A stretch of 64,000 nucleotides of DNA from contig NW_019091651.1 of NCBI RefSeq assembly GCF_001949145.1, positions 125,570 through 189,569 of the forward strand, read 5' to 3'. Below the pieces are notes generated by a model. That model made no database searches, was not told where the DNA came from, and was given only the letters and a program-made list of their open reading frames with translations. Source of the DNA: Acanthaster planci. Its lineage: Eukaryota; Echinodermata; Asteroidea; Valvatida; Acanthasteridae. The translations under genes were made by a program, and so were the position numbers. Positions 10,761 through 22,193 of the stretch are shown here, one piece after another; the stretch's first letter is position 1; the number at the start of each line of letters is the position of its first letter.

Positions 10761-11415
10761 GCCAGATCACTAGTTGACTCAAGCAACCACATGATACCCA
10801 TTCGGGTAGTGAATTCTTCAAACTCGCCGGTTGAACTAAAGAAAAGCACTGATGTTGGCAAAATTCATCCGGTGTGTTTGATGAAATCGATGCCATGACG
10901 CAAATGAGTTCCGTATGCAGAATGCATATGAAAGATGGTGCTTCTTGTGAAACAAGTCTGTGCAACGGCGAATGTGAAAGTGGCGAAAAAACAGACCTTG
11001 AATTCCCCAAAGGATCATTGATGCTACCCGACTATTTGAAAGAACTCCACAAGCAGGCTTGTCAGAATATACAACAACCCGAAAAGCAGCTTAAGCAGGC
11101 GAAAGTGCTGGAAACGTACAAGGAGGCGTTTGCCAAAAACAAAGAAGATTTGGGAAATTGTACCGTGTTAAAGCACAAAATCTCCACAGCGGGAGCGGCT
11201 CCTATTCGTCAGCCAATGCAAAGAACTCCGCAAGGATTCGAAGGAGAAGAACAAAAATATTTGCAAGATCAGTTAAAGGCAGGTGTAGTGAAGCCATCAT
11301 GTTCGGAGTGGGTGTCGCCAGTTGTACTTGTTCGCAAAAAGGATGGTACTGTGCGCTGGTGTATTGATTACAGAAAACTCAACGATGTAACTGTAAAGGA
11401 CGCACACAAACACCT
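10668..11415 (+). pseudogene. Gypsy protease-RT linker and N-terminal RT, truncated
   Basis: The linker segment IPIRVVNSSNSPVELKKST (about 10795) and [15 protein letters not shown] (about 11115) lead into RT blocks [19 protein letters not shown] and [19 protein letters not shown]. The match ends abruptly after VKDAH near 11410. What follows is unrelated sequence still open in the same frame to 11563, so the palm, catalytic Asp pair, RNase H and integrase are lost. Confidence 0.82.
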
Positions 11416-12071
11416 CAAGGTCAAAGTGTCAGGATTCATATACATATACAATGTTACATTTATGTGGTCTCAGCAAAAATGTAGCAGATACACAATGTGG
11501 GACAAGCAGAAGTGGTATCTGCTGCTGAAGCAGTATACATGTAAACTTCTCCATACTAATTAGTAGGCTTACTTACATTTACCTATTGATACTGTAATGA
11601 AACATTGGGTAGACGTCCAGGGTCTAAGACTTGTGTACAAAATGACCACAAATTTGGTTCTAATTTGTTCTTGGTTTACCTTGTTGAAGAAACTAATTTT
11701 TCACGTTTACAAGTTCTTCCTAGGCTTATCTATCCGTCTGGGGGTTAAAGAATTTCAGAACAAACCGTGGACTGCAAAATCAAGGAAAATAAGTGTGAGA
11801 CAATGTTACTTTTGTAGATGTAATTCATCCGTTTTTGAGTTGCAAAGTGCACGTACGTACAGGAATCCGAGCTGCGTGCACGCACTACGTGTGTGCGATT
11901 TCCAGTGAAGGTCTGTTGCATTCCTGCTATGTGGAGGCCATGACTGGTACCCAGTTTTAACATGCCTGCCGATAAAAAAATGCAGTTCTGTTTTTTTTCA
12001 GATAGGGGGCTTAACCCCCTATTAGTTATTCTTAAAATGTTCTTTTTTTTTTATATTTCGGGTTATAAACA
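11416..12071. other. Stretch without a supported gene
   Basis: Sequence between the truncated Gypsy RT and the DIRS left repeat. Short open stretches lack recognisable motifs. Confidence 0.4.
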
Positions 12072-12232
12072 TAAGTATACTGCCTACAATCTACACAGAT
12101 TACCAATACATATGCATTATTTCCTTGTCCATTACTTCCATTTGCTAAATTCTTGATTAGCAGCAGTGCGCCCTCACTCGCTGGACTCCCACGAAGGCGG
12201 CCGCCATGTTCTTCCTCTTTTTCTTAGTGCTA
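12072..12232 (+). repeat. DIRS A left inverted terminal repeat
   Basis: Contains ATTACCAATACATATGCAT, TTACTTCCATTTGCTAAATTC and GGCGGCCGCCATGTT. The same blocks occur reversed at 14268-14424. Confidence 0.85.
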
Positions 12233-12309
12233 TTACCATTGGACATGTTTTTGTCCGGCTCTGAAAATTTTTAGGGTTTTTCCGTTACGGCTGTCGCCTA
12301 CACCAACCG

Positions 12310-12660
12310 TCACGGGGGCACTCCCTCGCCTATCCTTTGCTGGCTGGCCTGGGATCTACTTCAGTGGTCCATTCATCAATCTGTCCTGGTACTTGCCGAG
12401 CACATTCCCGGGTAACAGAACAATCTGGCCGATGCTCTCTCCTGGGGCAAGGTTTGCCCTACAGAACGGACTCTTCAGCCAGAGGTGGTCCATGCTCTTT
12501 TCCAAGCAACTGACAGACAGCATGTGGACCTTTTTGCCTCTCATCTGAATGCTCAACTCCCAACATTCTGCACTCGATTTCTGCATCCTCAGGCTTGGGT
12601 GACCGACGCTCTGTGCATCTCATGGGAAGGTCTCCTTGGCTATGCCTTTTTCCCCCATTT
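12310..12660 (+). pseudogene. DIRS A: end of RNase H and following linker
   Basis: Segments matching the end of DIRS RNase H (HIPGNQNNLADALSWG by translation near 12400) are followed by the conserved post-RNase H block VDLFASHLNAQLPTFCTRF and VTDALCISWEGLLGYAF. The beginning of the domain is deleted. Comparable text, also broken, is found at 58850-59170 and 63780-63940. Confidence 0.75.
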
Positions 12661-12856
12661 CACTGGTCCAGTCGAAGATAGAGAAAGAGCATTGCCGAAT
12701 TCTTCTCATCGCTCCTTTCTGGCCAAGGCAGCCATGGTTTCCCCACTTCGTGAGGCTGTTAGTTGACATTCCCTTGTTGCTCCCTCAGCACCACAACCTG
12801 CTTTTCCAACCTGGCTTTCGCCATCTCCATCTGGATCCTCTTCACCTACACCAAGC

Positions 12857-13935
12857 GTGTTGGATATTGTCCAACAATCTTTCCAGCAGGCAGGGCTTTC
12901 TCAAGACACTGCTGCCCTGGCTGCCAGAGGCAGACGGCTGTCAACAAGAAAGATCTATGACAGCTGCATGGGGCATTTCAACTCCTGGTGTAGGCAACAT
13001 TCTGTGAATCTGACCCAAGAAACTCTTTCCCTTGTAACAGAGTTCTTTTTGCATCTCTTTGGGTCTAGCCTCCTCATTTCAACAATCAGGAACTACCATT
13101 CAGCTTTACCGACTATCCACGGTTTATTTTCCCGATGGATCCTCTATCTCTAACAACACTGCGATCCATCATCTTTTTCGGGGCATGTTTATTGAACATC
13201 CCCCAACCCAACGACTCCTTCCTTCGTGAAATCTTGGGGATGTCCTTCGACTTTTGGCTAGCCCCCCTTTCGAACTGGGTGGACAAGCTACCCTACTTCA
13301 TTTGGGTATGAAGCTGGCCTTCCTTTTAGCCATCATCACTGCTCATCGAGGCTGTGAAATTAAAGCACTGTCCACTGCTGATGGCCATATTTGATGGGAG
13401 CCTCTTGGGGTCCATCTAATCCCAGAGATTGGCTTTCTTACCAAGAACCAAACACCATCTTTTCAACCTCGGGACATTTTCGTCCCATCCAGTCGTTGGC
13501 CTCATCTACCTCTGGCAAACTCTGGAGTCCTGTCTGGACACTCAAATGGTATCTCTACCGGACTAAGGACATCTGACGGCAAGTAACTCAATTATTCATT
13601 ACATCTACTAAGCCTCACTGTGCAGCCTCCAGAGACACTATTGCCAGGTGGCTGGTTTCTGCTATTAAGTTTGCGAATTAAGACTGGCCCACTGCTTCTG
13701 ATGATCAGTGTCAACGCCATATGTGTGCTCATGATGTTTGGGCGGTCTCCTTCTCATGGGCTTATTTCAAAGGCATCCCAATTTCAGACATTTGTAAAGC
13801 TGCTTGTTGGAAATCCCCCTCAACATTTACCTCTTGTTATCTCAGAGATGTTTTGCAAGGGGATCATTCTCACGGACTGGCCGTGCTCAAGACGGGATCT
13901 CAGTAGCTCCAGTTACGGCCGTCCCTCCCCTGCAA
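12857..13935 (+). pseudogene. DIRS A tyrosine recombinase, broken
   Basis: This enzyme would insert the circular DNA copy. The N-terminal SAM-like domain is open at 12857-13153 (LSTRKIYDSCMGHFNSWCRQ, then ISTIRNYHSALPTIHG). After a stop the catalytic domain continues in other frames. The first catalytic Arg lies in LAIITAHRGCEIKAL at about 13340. The H-x-x-R block appears as AHDVWAVSFSWAYFKG with Trp (13739-13741, TGG) where the family has Arg. The nucleophile Tyr lies in TSCYLRDV (13838-13840). The Trp codon differs by one C-to-T change from an Arg codon (CGG). Several frameshifts also separate the blocks, so the enzyme is dead. Confidence 0.82.
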
Positions 13936-14095
13936 GTGGGTGCACTCAAGACATTTACGTGTACATGGTGAGTTGTTCTTTGTGCTTACCTCTTGCAGTC
14001 CTTTGCTAATTTGCCATTTTTGTTCATTGCGGGCTGTATGTGACTCCTTCTGGGGCTAAGGGTTGTCAGTGCGCTCTCACCTTCCCGCCGTCCTC

Positions 14096-14215
14096 TGGTT
14101 CAGTGCTACTCTGCATCTCTGCATATGTATTGGTAATCTGCATAGGTTGCAGGCAGTAGACTCTCCCCCCCCACCTAGAGTGGGACAAGTCTACTCCTGC
14201 ACACCTACGAAATTA
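14096..14215 (+). repeat. DIRS A internal complementary region
   Basis: The stretch joins a copy of the element's right end (GCATATGTATTGGTAATCTG to CAGTAGACTC) to a copy of its left end (GTGGGACAAGTCTACTCCTG onward). This is the layout expected of the internal complementary region that templates the terminal repeats in DIRS elements. Confidence 0.75.
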
Positions 14216-14267
14216 TCAATCTCCCTCCCTCCTCCCCTCACAACCTCAGTGCACTTTGCAAGTCAAA

Positions 14268-14424
14268 AAAGAGGAACAACATGGCAGCCGCCTTTGCAGG
14301 AGTCGAGCGAGTGAGGGCACGCTGCTGGTGATCGAGAATTTAGCAAATGGAAGTAATGGACTAGGAAAATGCATATGTATTGGTAATGTGGTCGGTATGC
14401 AGTAGTAGACTCGTCCCACTCTAG
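14268..14424 (-). repeat. DIRS A right inverted terminal repeat
   Basis: Reverse complement of the left repeat: AACATGGCAGCCGCC, GAGTGAGGGCACGCTGCTG, GAATTTAGCAAATGGAAGTAA and GCATATGTATTGGTAAT occur in mirrored order. Confidence 0.85.
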
Positions 14425-15716
14425 GGAGAATTTGCAACACGGCCTGCTATTTTATGGAGTGTGACGTGACACAAGACAGACGATGCACAATGCTAGATAT
14501 GGAATTATATGGTATGCAGAGGCAGTGCTGGCAGGCACACGTGTATGACGTGTGGTAAGTAGCGATCAAATACAAATCGTGCTTCCTTGGCCGAGCTGTC
14601 CGGTCCATGCAGCGCGATCGTGGGGATGTGCTCACCACAACGAGCCGCGCCTGCATGGCGCAGTTGTTTTCTTGGATTACCATAAATAAACACTGGTAAA
14701 TGTCGGAGAATAAATATTGAAAAGTTTTCTGGATGTTGAGTGATTAAACGGGAGTCCCTAAGTCATGAAGCACATGAAATGTACATCACTACATGTGTGT
14801 ATTACAACAAACTTAACTCGCTCTGCTGTGGCGACATGGGTTATTTGCCCTCTTTTTATTTATTTTTGTGGTTTAGTTTGGCACAACAAAAAATCAACAA
14901 TGAAATACTACATGTAGTATTTTGTTACTGAAAGGTTTCTTTCGATCGACAAATAAAATCAACTGCTTAAATTGTACGTGTAACTTCATGTAGCAAATCT
15001 CATCTTTTCGCCAATTGTGGGTTTGGTGCGACATTTCAGGTCTGTTTTCACTTGGGTTTCTGATGACATGTCACTTTCTGTGGTCACATGGTTATTGGAA
15101 AAAGTCAGTTCATGGACTGTCCATGAATGGGCATGCAGTAGTAGTCAGGATGTCGCGGTAGGTGTAGATGCAGTTTGTACTTCGCGATGCGGTGTGCATG
15201 CATGAGGTACCGTGGCAGTTTTTGAAGGGATTTGGTAGGCCCTAATATTTTTTGATCGGCGTCACAAAAACGTCGAGCTAACCGGATACAAGGCATTTAT
15301 TCTGAAATCACGGTACATACATCTGCCAATACATGTAAATGTATTTCACATACGTGGATACATGTACATGAGCACATATGCGGTGCACATGTTGAGCATC
15401 CATCCAACTTCCAAGGGATTAATTTAAATGCCACAATGGCCAGCTTTGATTTTGCCTGTCGCATTGTTTTTTGCTCAAAACTGAGAAATATACTGCGTTG
15501 ACATTTTAATGCTGTATTCGTCAAGTAATCTGAATATTCCTGAGAATTGAAGAACTTTTCTCTCAGACTGATTTTTCTCCACTTTCCATATTCAGCGATG
15601 TGCACGTTTGAAACCACAGAGAACAAGAACTTCTGATGTCTACATATACATGTACATGCAAAAATACTACTTAGTGAAGAAAGCTTGCAAAATTATTTCC
15701 CCACTACCACAGACAA
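14425..15716. other. Stretch without a supported gene
   Basis: Only short open stretches without known motifs were seen. No repeat family of this window was recognised here. Confidence 0.4.
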
Positions 15717-15920
15717 TCTGTGAAAATCTTTTCCCACTTGTGAGAAAAAGTGCGAAAATCTTTTCTCACTTGTGGGAAAATCTTTTCCCACTTGTGGGAA
15801 AATCTGTGAAATTTTTATTCCCATTTGTGGGAAAAAGTGTGAAAATCTTTTCCCACTTTGGGAAAATCTGTGAAAATATTTTGTCACTCGTGTGAAAAGG
15901 TGTGAAAATATTTTCCCATT
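15717..15920. repeat. Minisatellite with palindromic unit
   Basis: Six to eight imperfect units of roughly 24-34 bp built from TGTGAAAATCTTTTCCCACT and TGTGGGAAAA. Each unit contains the self-complementary core GGGAAAATCTTTTCCC, so single strands could fold into hairpins. Unit length and spacing vary and there are no unique spacers. Confidence 0.85.
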
Positions 15921-15947
15921 TTGGTGTTAACTTTCAATCGCAATGTA

Positions 15948-16501
15948 CTATACAGGGCAATTTTCAAGATTTGTAGTTTTCAAAATTCTTTAAAAATTCA
16001 TCAATTCATTTAACGGATGTTTACACCCACATGAAGGACTCTTTGGTGGCTACTCTAGCCTGACAGGTAAAATTCATTGACTCCTGTATATTTAAGCCAG
16101 GCCTGCAGCTTTGTAAAAAGACCCAGATTGTGTAGGGTTATGTAAGATTTTTTTGTTCCCAAAACTGGCACAGTGCACTGCTGGCATCTTCTCAATACTG
16201 GCCAGATTAGCATGCCGCAGTGTTGTGTGGCTCATCGCTGCAGTGGTGGAGCACTTTTGTCCCCGGTGGTAATCGGCTCACTCTAAATACCCCAAACCAT
16301 GGTATACTGTTTCAAAACAAGGCTGGATTATCTCCACTATTGAGAGTGAAAAAAATGTCGGTAATGCCCAGCAGCTTGGTCTTTTGTGGTGAGCACGGTC
16401 TTTGGTTTCAAGGCCCAGCTCTTTTGTCCCAGTTTCGGGCTCCCCAGCTTCGTGTATAAAGCGTAGGTGCTCAAAAATGGGTCCCCTGGCACCAAGTGGT
16501 T
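15948..16501 (-). mobile_element. TTAA-type MITE, copy 4, reverse orientation
   Basis: Reverse-complement copy of the family seen at 2550-3138. The terminal sequence CCCTGGCACCAAGTGG is followed by TTGA (16498-16501), a one-base change from TTAA. The other end is worn away near 15948. The open stretch 16220-16459 mirrors the minus-strand open stretch of copy 1. Confidence 0.75.
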
Positions 16502-18592
16502 GAAATTTATTGGCTTGGTAGGTTGGCGTTTATGGTCATGCTGGAGCTTTGTCTGGTTATTGGGCGATGGATCCCGAACAATGTGCAATTTCAAAATACT
16601 CAATAATCTCAAAATAGGTCATTTTTCATTTTTAAATTCAGGCCTAAGAGATTATGATTGTTAATTGCCGCTCTTGACTCTCATATCAGTTTACTTTATT
16701 AAAAAATACTTTTCTGAGCCAGTGCGTTCTGGAAAGTTCTCCATCTCTAAAAACGTAATGTATTTGATATAACTTTTAAAATGGGACAAATTAACAGATA
16801 CAAGTAAATTCATGCTAGCAACAGAAATGTGCCAAAGCCTTGCTGGATGATACCTTCTCCCCTAGACACGGAACTGCCGGGAGTCCCTTAACTTCTATTG
16901 AATTTTGTGAACACCTTTTGTCTATTGTAAGTCCACCTGTTAGAACATAATACATGCTGAAAAAATGGCCAAGTTTTGTACAAATCATGAATTTTAGCTT
17001 TTAGCCAATGAACGATTGTCCAGCACTGTCTCATGGCACGCCTCAGCAGATGTGAGGGGCAGCAATATGCTATGATACAATCGTAACAACTGGACTGGTA
17101 ACAAACCTGTTCAGGAAGTTTATTAGAAATTAAAAAAGGAGATTGCACAGTCAGTGAATAATTAAACAATAAAAATGCTAACGCACTGGAAAACATCTCC
17201 AAGCTGCGTTTTGGAAAATCACAACGTCTGAAGAAATACCCAGCAGTGACGCCTGCACACTTGATAATGACGGTCGACTGCAGTGGAAATGATGATGAAA
17301 ACGTCTGTATTCATGAAGCTCCATGCTCTCATCTTGATATGTATGTGACCTGGTTTGAGCAAACTGGTATGTTGTTGAATGGTCAGACTTGACATCTATG
17401 ATCACTCACGGTGGAAAAATTAACTTGATTTTCTTAAAATAAACTGGTCATACTCCTGTGAAAGTGGAATAGTTAAGAACTGCTTCCACAGGTGATAGTG
17501 ATGAGCAAACAGCAAGCAAAGCTGAAACTTTTCTATTTATGTTTCCTTGCTTTATGGTTGAAGGTGCTCGAAGTTGTTAAAAACTGTTAACAATATCCAT
17601 ACCACATATGTAGACTGGTTATTATTTCCTACATACTAAGTCTCTGGGATAGAGACCAGTCAAGTTGGTATGGGGCACAAACGCAGTTGTGATAAATGGA
17701 CTTAATATGACATTATATACATATATAAGTAATCTGCTGGACCTTGCCTGATTTGATCGTGTGTGAATGAGTTACCTGCAAATTAACATGCAGGAGTCCA
17801 TCTTAACTTAACATGCAGGAGTCCATCTATGATATTGGCTGCAACTGTAATTTATTGGATTGTGCATAATTTCAAGCCACAACCAAGTAATTTGGACAAA
17901 ACCTATTCCTTCTTTCACATACTTGGGTCTGAAAAATGCAATTACTTAAATATTCAAGTGGGTTTGGGGAACAAAATTGCTGATACAAGACATTCACTGG
18001 CCAACCTCATAAGACTTCCCACTTAATGGTTCAGTGACATGTACGGCCAGTGACCTAATAGTAGGGCCCCAAATCAAGCATCAAGTTGGACCAAGAGAGG
18101 ACGCTATATCTTAGCAACAATATGAATACTCCTAAATAACATGGCTCTTTTCTATCGACGAGGGGGGTGCTTCAGCTCAAGGCAGTGCAGTTATTCATTT
18201 CCAGGTGGACAAATACTTTGTGCAGGTTATGAGGTGACAAAGTGATATTCCTTTTTGCAATTATTTTTTATTCTATTTTTGTTTTCCTTTAGATGGAATC
18301 AGTATGTTTGAATAATGTGCAAACTGGAGGTATTAAACTTGCAGCATAAGTTCAGCAATTATTCTACATTGGTGAAATATTGAAATCAAAGCATTAAAAG
18401 AGCTTTGATAGGAAACCACATCAACTTAATATTTCAAAGAATTGAGGTTTGGCCCATAGGAGTAGGGAAATGGACACAATGGCTATATGATGTAAAATCA
18501 TGGCTAAAATCTTGTAATAAGAACTTGAAGTCCTGAGCTTAGAGATTTTTGTTTGTTTACACATTCTTGCTTATAATCTATCTCTTTTAAAG
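16502..18592. other. Stretch without a supported gene, upstream of the first recognised ankyrin exon
   Basis: No exon with matching phase was found. Missing 5' exons of the ankyrin gene may lie here or to the left of the window. A 75-codon open stretch at 17160-17394 was considered and not accepted. Confidence 0.4.
17783..17828. repeat. 25-bp tandem duplication
   Basis: TTAACATGCAGGAGTCCATC occurs at 17783 and again at 17808, a direct duplication with period 25. Confidence 0.85.
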
Positions 18593-18735
18593 GGGAAATT
18601 TGACCATAATCTTCGAAATCGAAATGGTGATACCCCACTGATGGTTGCATGCTTGTACGGAAAAACAGAGGCAGTTGAATTTCTTCTCAGGTCAGCCATT
18701 CAAATTGTGGAGGAGAGAGAACAAGACATAGACTT
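18593..18735 (+). CDS. Ankyrin-repeat protein gene, exon with ankyrin repeat (first exon recognised)
   Basis: The acceptor is a pyrimidine-rich stretch ending TTTTAAAG, the donor GTAAGT directly after 18735. The exon enters in phase 0 and leaves with two bases of a codon. The product reads GKFDHNLRNRNGDTPLMVAC and continues through YGKTEAVEFLLRSA: one ankyrin repeat with the G-D-T-P-L turn and the two helices, a protein-binding module. It ends in an acidic segment EEREQDID. The exon is not the start of the gene, since there is no initiator in frame; 5' exons are missing. The protein family could not be named. Confidence 0.75.
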
Positions 18736-19331
18736 GTAAGTCATGGCTTCGATGTGTTTTCATTCTTAAAATATTTTTCTGTCTAAATTCAGTGTTTGTG
18801 ATGAAATCACTCCCAACACAGTGAACTTATTATGAAACAAAGAAAGTAGAAGCTCTTTTCCCCAAGTGAAACTTGACTTTGCGTGACCAACACTCTGTTG
18901 GCCTGCTGGTTTGGAGCCAGGTCCATCACATGGCATTGCAGATAGACCTGGAAAACCTGCTACACTTCAGTAAGTTAGGAGCATCCACAAAGGCACCAGT
19001 CATTTAGTGGGGACCTGCTGACAGCAAGTAAGATCTGCCATGCTGGAACTTTGTAAGGAAACTGGGCAATGCCATTCAAATGAACGCAGCATAGTAAATT
19101 GTTGTAGTGAAAACAATTAATACTATGGGAAGTATTCTAAGTTCCAGACACAGTGGCAGATATGGATATTTTACAAGAAGGATGGCTCATGTCTCAACGC
19201 TTTCAGAAATCAAGGGCCTTAAGCAGTAGGGCAAGACTTGCAACATTGTATTAAGAAAAGAAAATTGCACCGTTGTCAATAGCTCTCATTTGACATGATA
19301 ATCACTTTTTCTTCTCTCACCATTCCAATAG

Positions 19332-19558
19332 GTCATTGCAAAGTAAAGGTGAACAGAATGATTGCTTTGTTGATTCTGGAGCATTTGATGGAGTCAGTCC
19401 TGGATATCCCAGCTCAAATAACAGAAGCTTTGTAAGTGTCGACAAATATTGTGCAGAACAGGATACATGGTCCTCAGTGACTGATCTGAGTGATCAAGAT
19501 AGTGAACCACATGGACATCCAGAAAAACAGTGCAGAATGTTTTCATCTGACCTGAAAG
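19332..19558 (+). CDS. Ankyrin-repeat protein gene, Ser/Asp-rich linker exon 1
   Basis: The acceptor is CATTCCAATAG; the donor is AAAG followed by GTACCATG. One base completes the split Leu codon from the previous exon, and the exon leaves in phase 1. The 75 residues are polar and low in hydrophobics (DSGAFDGVSPGYPSSNN, then WSSVTDLSDQDSEPHGHPE), as in a disordered linker. There is a DSG followed by a distant Ser, reminiscent of but not equal to a DSGxxS degron. The frame is open through the whole exon. Confidence 0.65.
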
Positions 19559-20568
19559 GTACCATGAGAAGCTTGTCATTTTTGTCAAAGTTCAGGCAGT
19601 CTTCCCTATTTTATTGGTTGCCATAGCAAATTGATCTATCAAATAAACTTGTAACATTTTGCTTGCTAGCCTCTTGTTTTTGTGAAGTTTGTTTTCCTTT
19701 TTTCTAGAGGTGTTAAACATGTTGTTCGTACATCCCACTTTGGGTACTTTCATGAATCCAATCAATGTCAAACTCACTTGAAACACCTACTCGAGGTTGT
19801 CTTAAATAGTTGAGCCATTATATGTATCTTATCTTACATAACTTCACACACATGTATTTCAATTTACTATTTTCATTGTCAAATTTCCTACCTATCCAAG
19901 TGGAATTTCAATTGGGGGGGGGCTTTTAGAAGTGTGTGATAGCCTCAGGTTTTGATTCAAGCAGAGTCTTTCTCCAGGTCAAAGCATTACCAGAGAAACC
20001 CTGATCCCACTCTACAGTGCCCTTTGACTGGGTTTCCCCCATGAACCCTGTTGGTGGAACTGTGAGTTCTGCTGTGTTTATCTAACTTGTAAAGTATTAC
20101 TCTATATGCATTATCTCTTAGTGGGTGCCAAACTGTTGCTGAGAATTACTTTTCCATAGTACCTTACAGCCCACTTGTCATGACACTCCCTCTTTTTTTC
20201 AATTGCCCGCTAGCAGACTTTTTTCAAAAGCTCTCATTTTATCACTTCTTTTTTTTGGGTCTATTTGTCACCATTCCGGATTGCTATTATGCATTGTAGC
20301 ATGTTTTTTCACCCTTAAGGGTTTTTTTATCTTGTCATTTGGAGTATTTTCAGGTGAGTTGTCTTGTCTTTTAGGAGGATTTGAGTCTGTATTTTGTGTG
20401 TGCTATGATTGAATGAGTGACATTTTCCAACTCTGTGTTCTGATATGCTCCCCCCTTAATAACCATGGAGTGACACACCACTTTCTGTAAAATAGCCTAT
20501 TGCTGTTTGATTCCAAGAGTGTATATAGTCCTCAAACTACTGCCACTTAATTACAGCTGTCCAAATAC

Positions 20569-20650
20569 TACAGTGGAATGCCGCTATACTGAACACCGCT
20601 GTACCGAACATTCAGCTGTACCAAACATCATCCTTGGCTCCCAACAAGTC
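20569..20650 (+). mobile_element. Possible pogo/Tc1-like transposon end
   Basis: TACAGTGGAATGCCGCTATA followed by tandem GAACA/CCGCTGTACC motifs resembles the left terminal repeat of pogo-like MITEs with a TA target. No right end was found. It lies in an intron of the ankyrin gene. Confidence 0.35.
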
Positions 20651-20723
20651 ATGCACAGACCCTACCGAACACTATTCAGTTGCCGTTTGTAAATCCCGAA
20701 CGTCAACATGATAAAACAGTCGT

Positions 20724-20761
<38 letters not shown>
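20724..20761. repeat. (GTT)n microsatellite
   Basis: About twelve consecutive TTG/GTT triplets. Confidence 0.95.
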
Positions 20762-21285
20762 GGAAAGTGACAAGTGGCCATTATTTCCCCAAGGATTGAA
20801 TAGACACTGGTTTTGTGACTCCAACACAATTGGGTGCGGAAGAAAACTGCACGCACGCACACGGTGGCATTGCACGAACAATAGTCTAAGGAGGGCGCCG
20901 CTGATACACAAATCAATTGAGATTTGCCACAGCATGCATCAGAGATCGATCATGAGTCGTAGTTTCATGACTTTTAGGATAAACTTGATATCAATTTCTT
21001 GACTCAAGTTTAAATAAAAAACACAAAATAATTAACAGATACATTTCTAGAACCTTAAACTTGAGTGCAACAGCAAAACATCACGAAAACAGCGAGCCAA
21101 GGTATCACAAGAGGGTGCACTTTGGTTAGACAATAGAGGGCGCTATGAGTTTTATGAAGGACTGTTATGGTTTGTCATTTTTCAGTATTTGAAGACAAGT
21201 ATAATACTTTGTTCGGAAAAAGTTGGTTTTGCATAGAATAATACCTTTGGCAAGTGGTTTTACAGATGATTGTTTCAATTTGCAG

Positions 21286-21381
21286 GTTTTTCTTCTTCAG
21301 TCAACCTCCAAAGTAGATATTTGGCAAAGTGCAACAGCTATGATGCAGAATCACTTGATTCAGGTGATGACACATACAAAG
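21286..21381 (+). CDS. Ankyrin-repeat protein gene, linker exon 2 with DSG motif
   Basis: The acceptor is TTTCAATTTGCAG; the donor is AAAG followed by GTGATA. The exon is 96 bp, phase 1 in and out, so it could be skipped without shifting the frame. It encodes SSSVNLQSRYLAKCNSYDAE and then SLDSGDDTYK. The hexapeptide DSGDDT fits the pattern Asp-Ser-Gly-x-x-Ser/Thr used by beta-TrCP-dependent degrons. That function is inference only. The neighbouring exons share the same phase. Confidence 0.62.
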
Positions 21382-22153
21382 GTGATAAAACTTTTTATGC
21401 ACCCCTTTTACATAAGTGTTGTTATATTTACATTAAAATGAGTAACAGTAGTCAAAACACAAACACCAAAAGACTTTAAAAGTGTTTTTTTGTTGTGTTG
21501 CAAAAAGATAAAAAAATATGTTTTTCACGGTACAGCAAGGAAAAGCTCAAATGTCCAGTATGATTAAAATGCTGTGGAATGGGAAAAATTTGTCAAAGCC
21601 TGAATATGTTGTGTTTCTTTTGTGTAGCATATTAAATGTAGCACAAACCAAGTTGCAAGACTCTTAACCCCTTGTCAATGGGAATTTCTTTCCGAGAGCC
21701 GACTCCAAGAATTCCAGCCTCGCTTGGCCACGAAGGCCACCTACCAAACTGTGGCCCTGCGTGCTCTGCAGGCTTTGAATTACACAGTGAAAAGGCTCAT
21801 TGTTCGGTGGCATGCTCCTCTATTCACGCTTTCACATTCCTGTTGTCTCTTTTCAAAGTGGGGACTTTTGTAAAGCTGGCGATTATGATGCAAATTCGGT
21901 CATTTCATTTGTGGGCTACACACAAAGCCCAATTACCATATATCCAAGAGCCAGGGTCTGCCTTCTTTCACCATGTTCGCTCGAGTGTGGGCCAAGAATA
22001 ATTGCTGAAAAGCGGGCTGAGGATCTCAATTTTTATGGCGGGTCTTGCCGCGTCCTGACGCGAAGGGGTGAACAAAAAAAAAAGAAAAGAAAAGGATTCT
22101 CCAGCAAAGTGTTTTCCAAGAAACTAATATAAGGCCTGTAGAAGACTATAACA

Positions 22154-22193
22154 AATATTTAAAAGTAGTTTCCAATATTTAAAAGTAGTTTCC
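22154..22193. repeat. 20-bp tandem duplication
   Basis: ATATTTAAAAGTAGTTTCCA is present twice in direct tandem. Confidence 0.85.

Larger units (their letters stand above)
12072..14424 (+). mobile_element. DIRS-type retrotransposon A, internally deleted, both ends present
   Basis: A 2.35-kb element bounded by inverted terminal repeats of about 155 bp. It contains the end of RNase H, a tyrosine recombinase and an internal complementary region before the right repeat. ORF1 and RT are missing, so the left repeat is followed almost directly by RNase H. Inverted ends, recombinase and internal complementary region are the defining structure of DIRS elements, which integrate through a circular intermediate without target duplication. 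Confidence 0.85.

Noticed and set aside
15717-15920. Regular repeats considered as a CRISPR-like array
   Set aside because: Units adjoin without unique spacers, vary in length, and the genome is animal.
17160-17394. 75-codon open stretch with a good GTATGT donor, possible upstream exon of the ankyrin gene
   Set aside because: It would leave in phase 2, but the 18593 exon is open only in phase 0; no motif supports it.
20203-20412. Very hydrophobic 69-codon open frame, possible membrane peptide
   Set aside because: T-rich DNA gives Phe/Leu by composition; no signal or homologous pattern.
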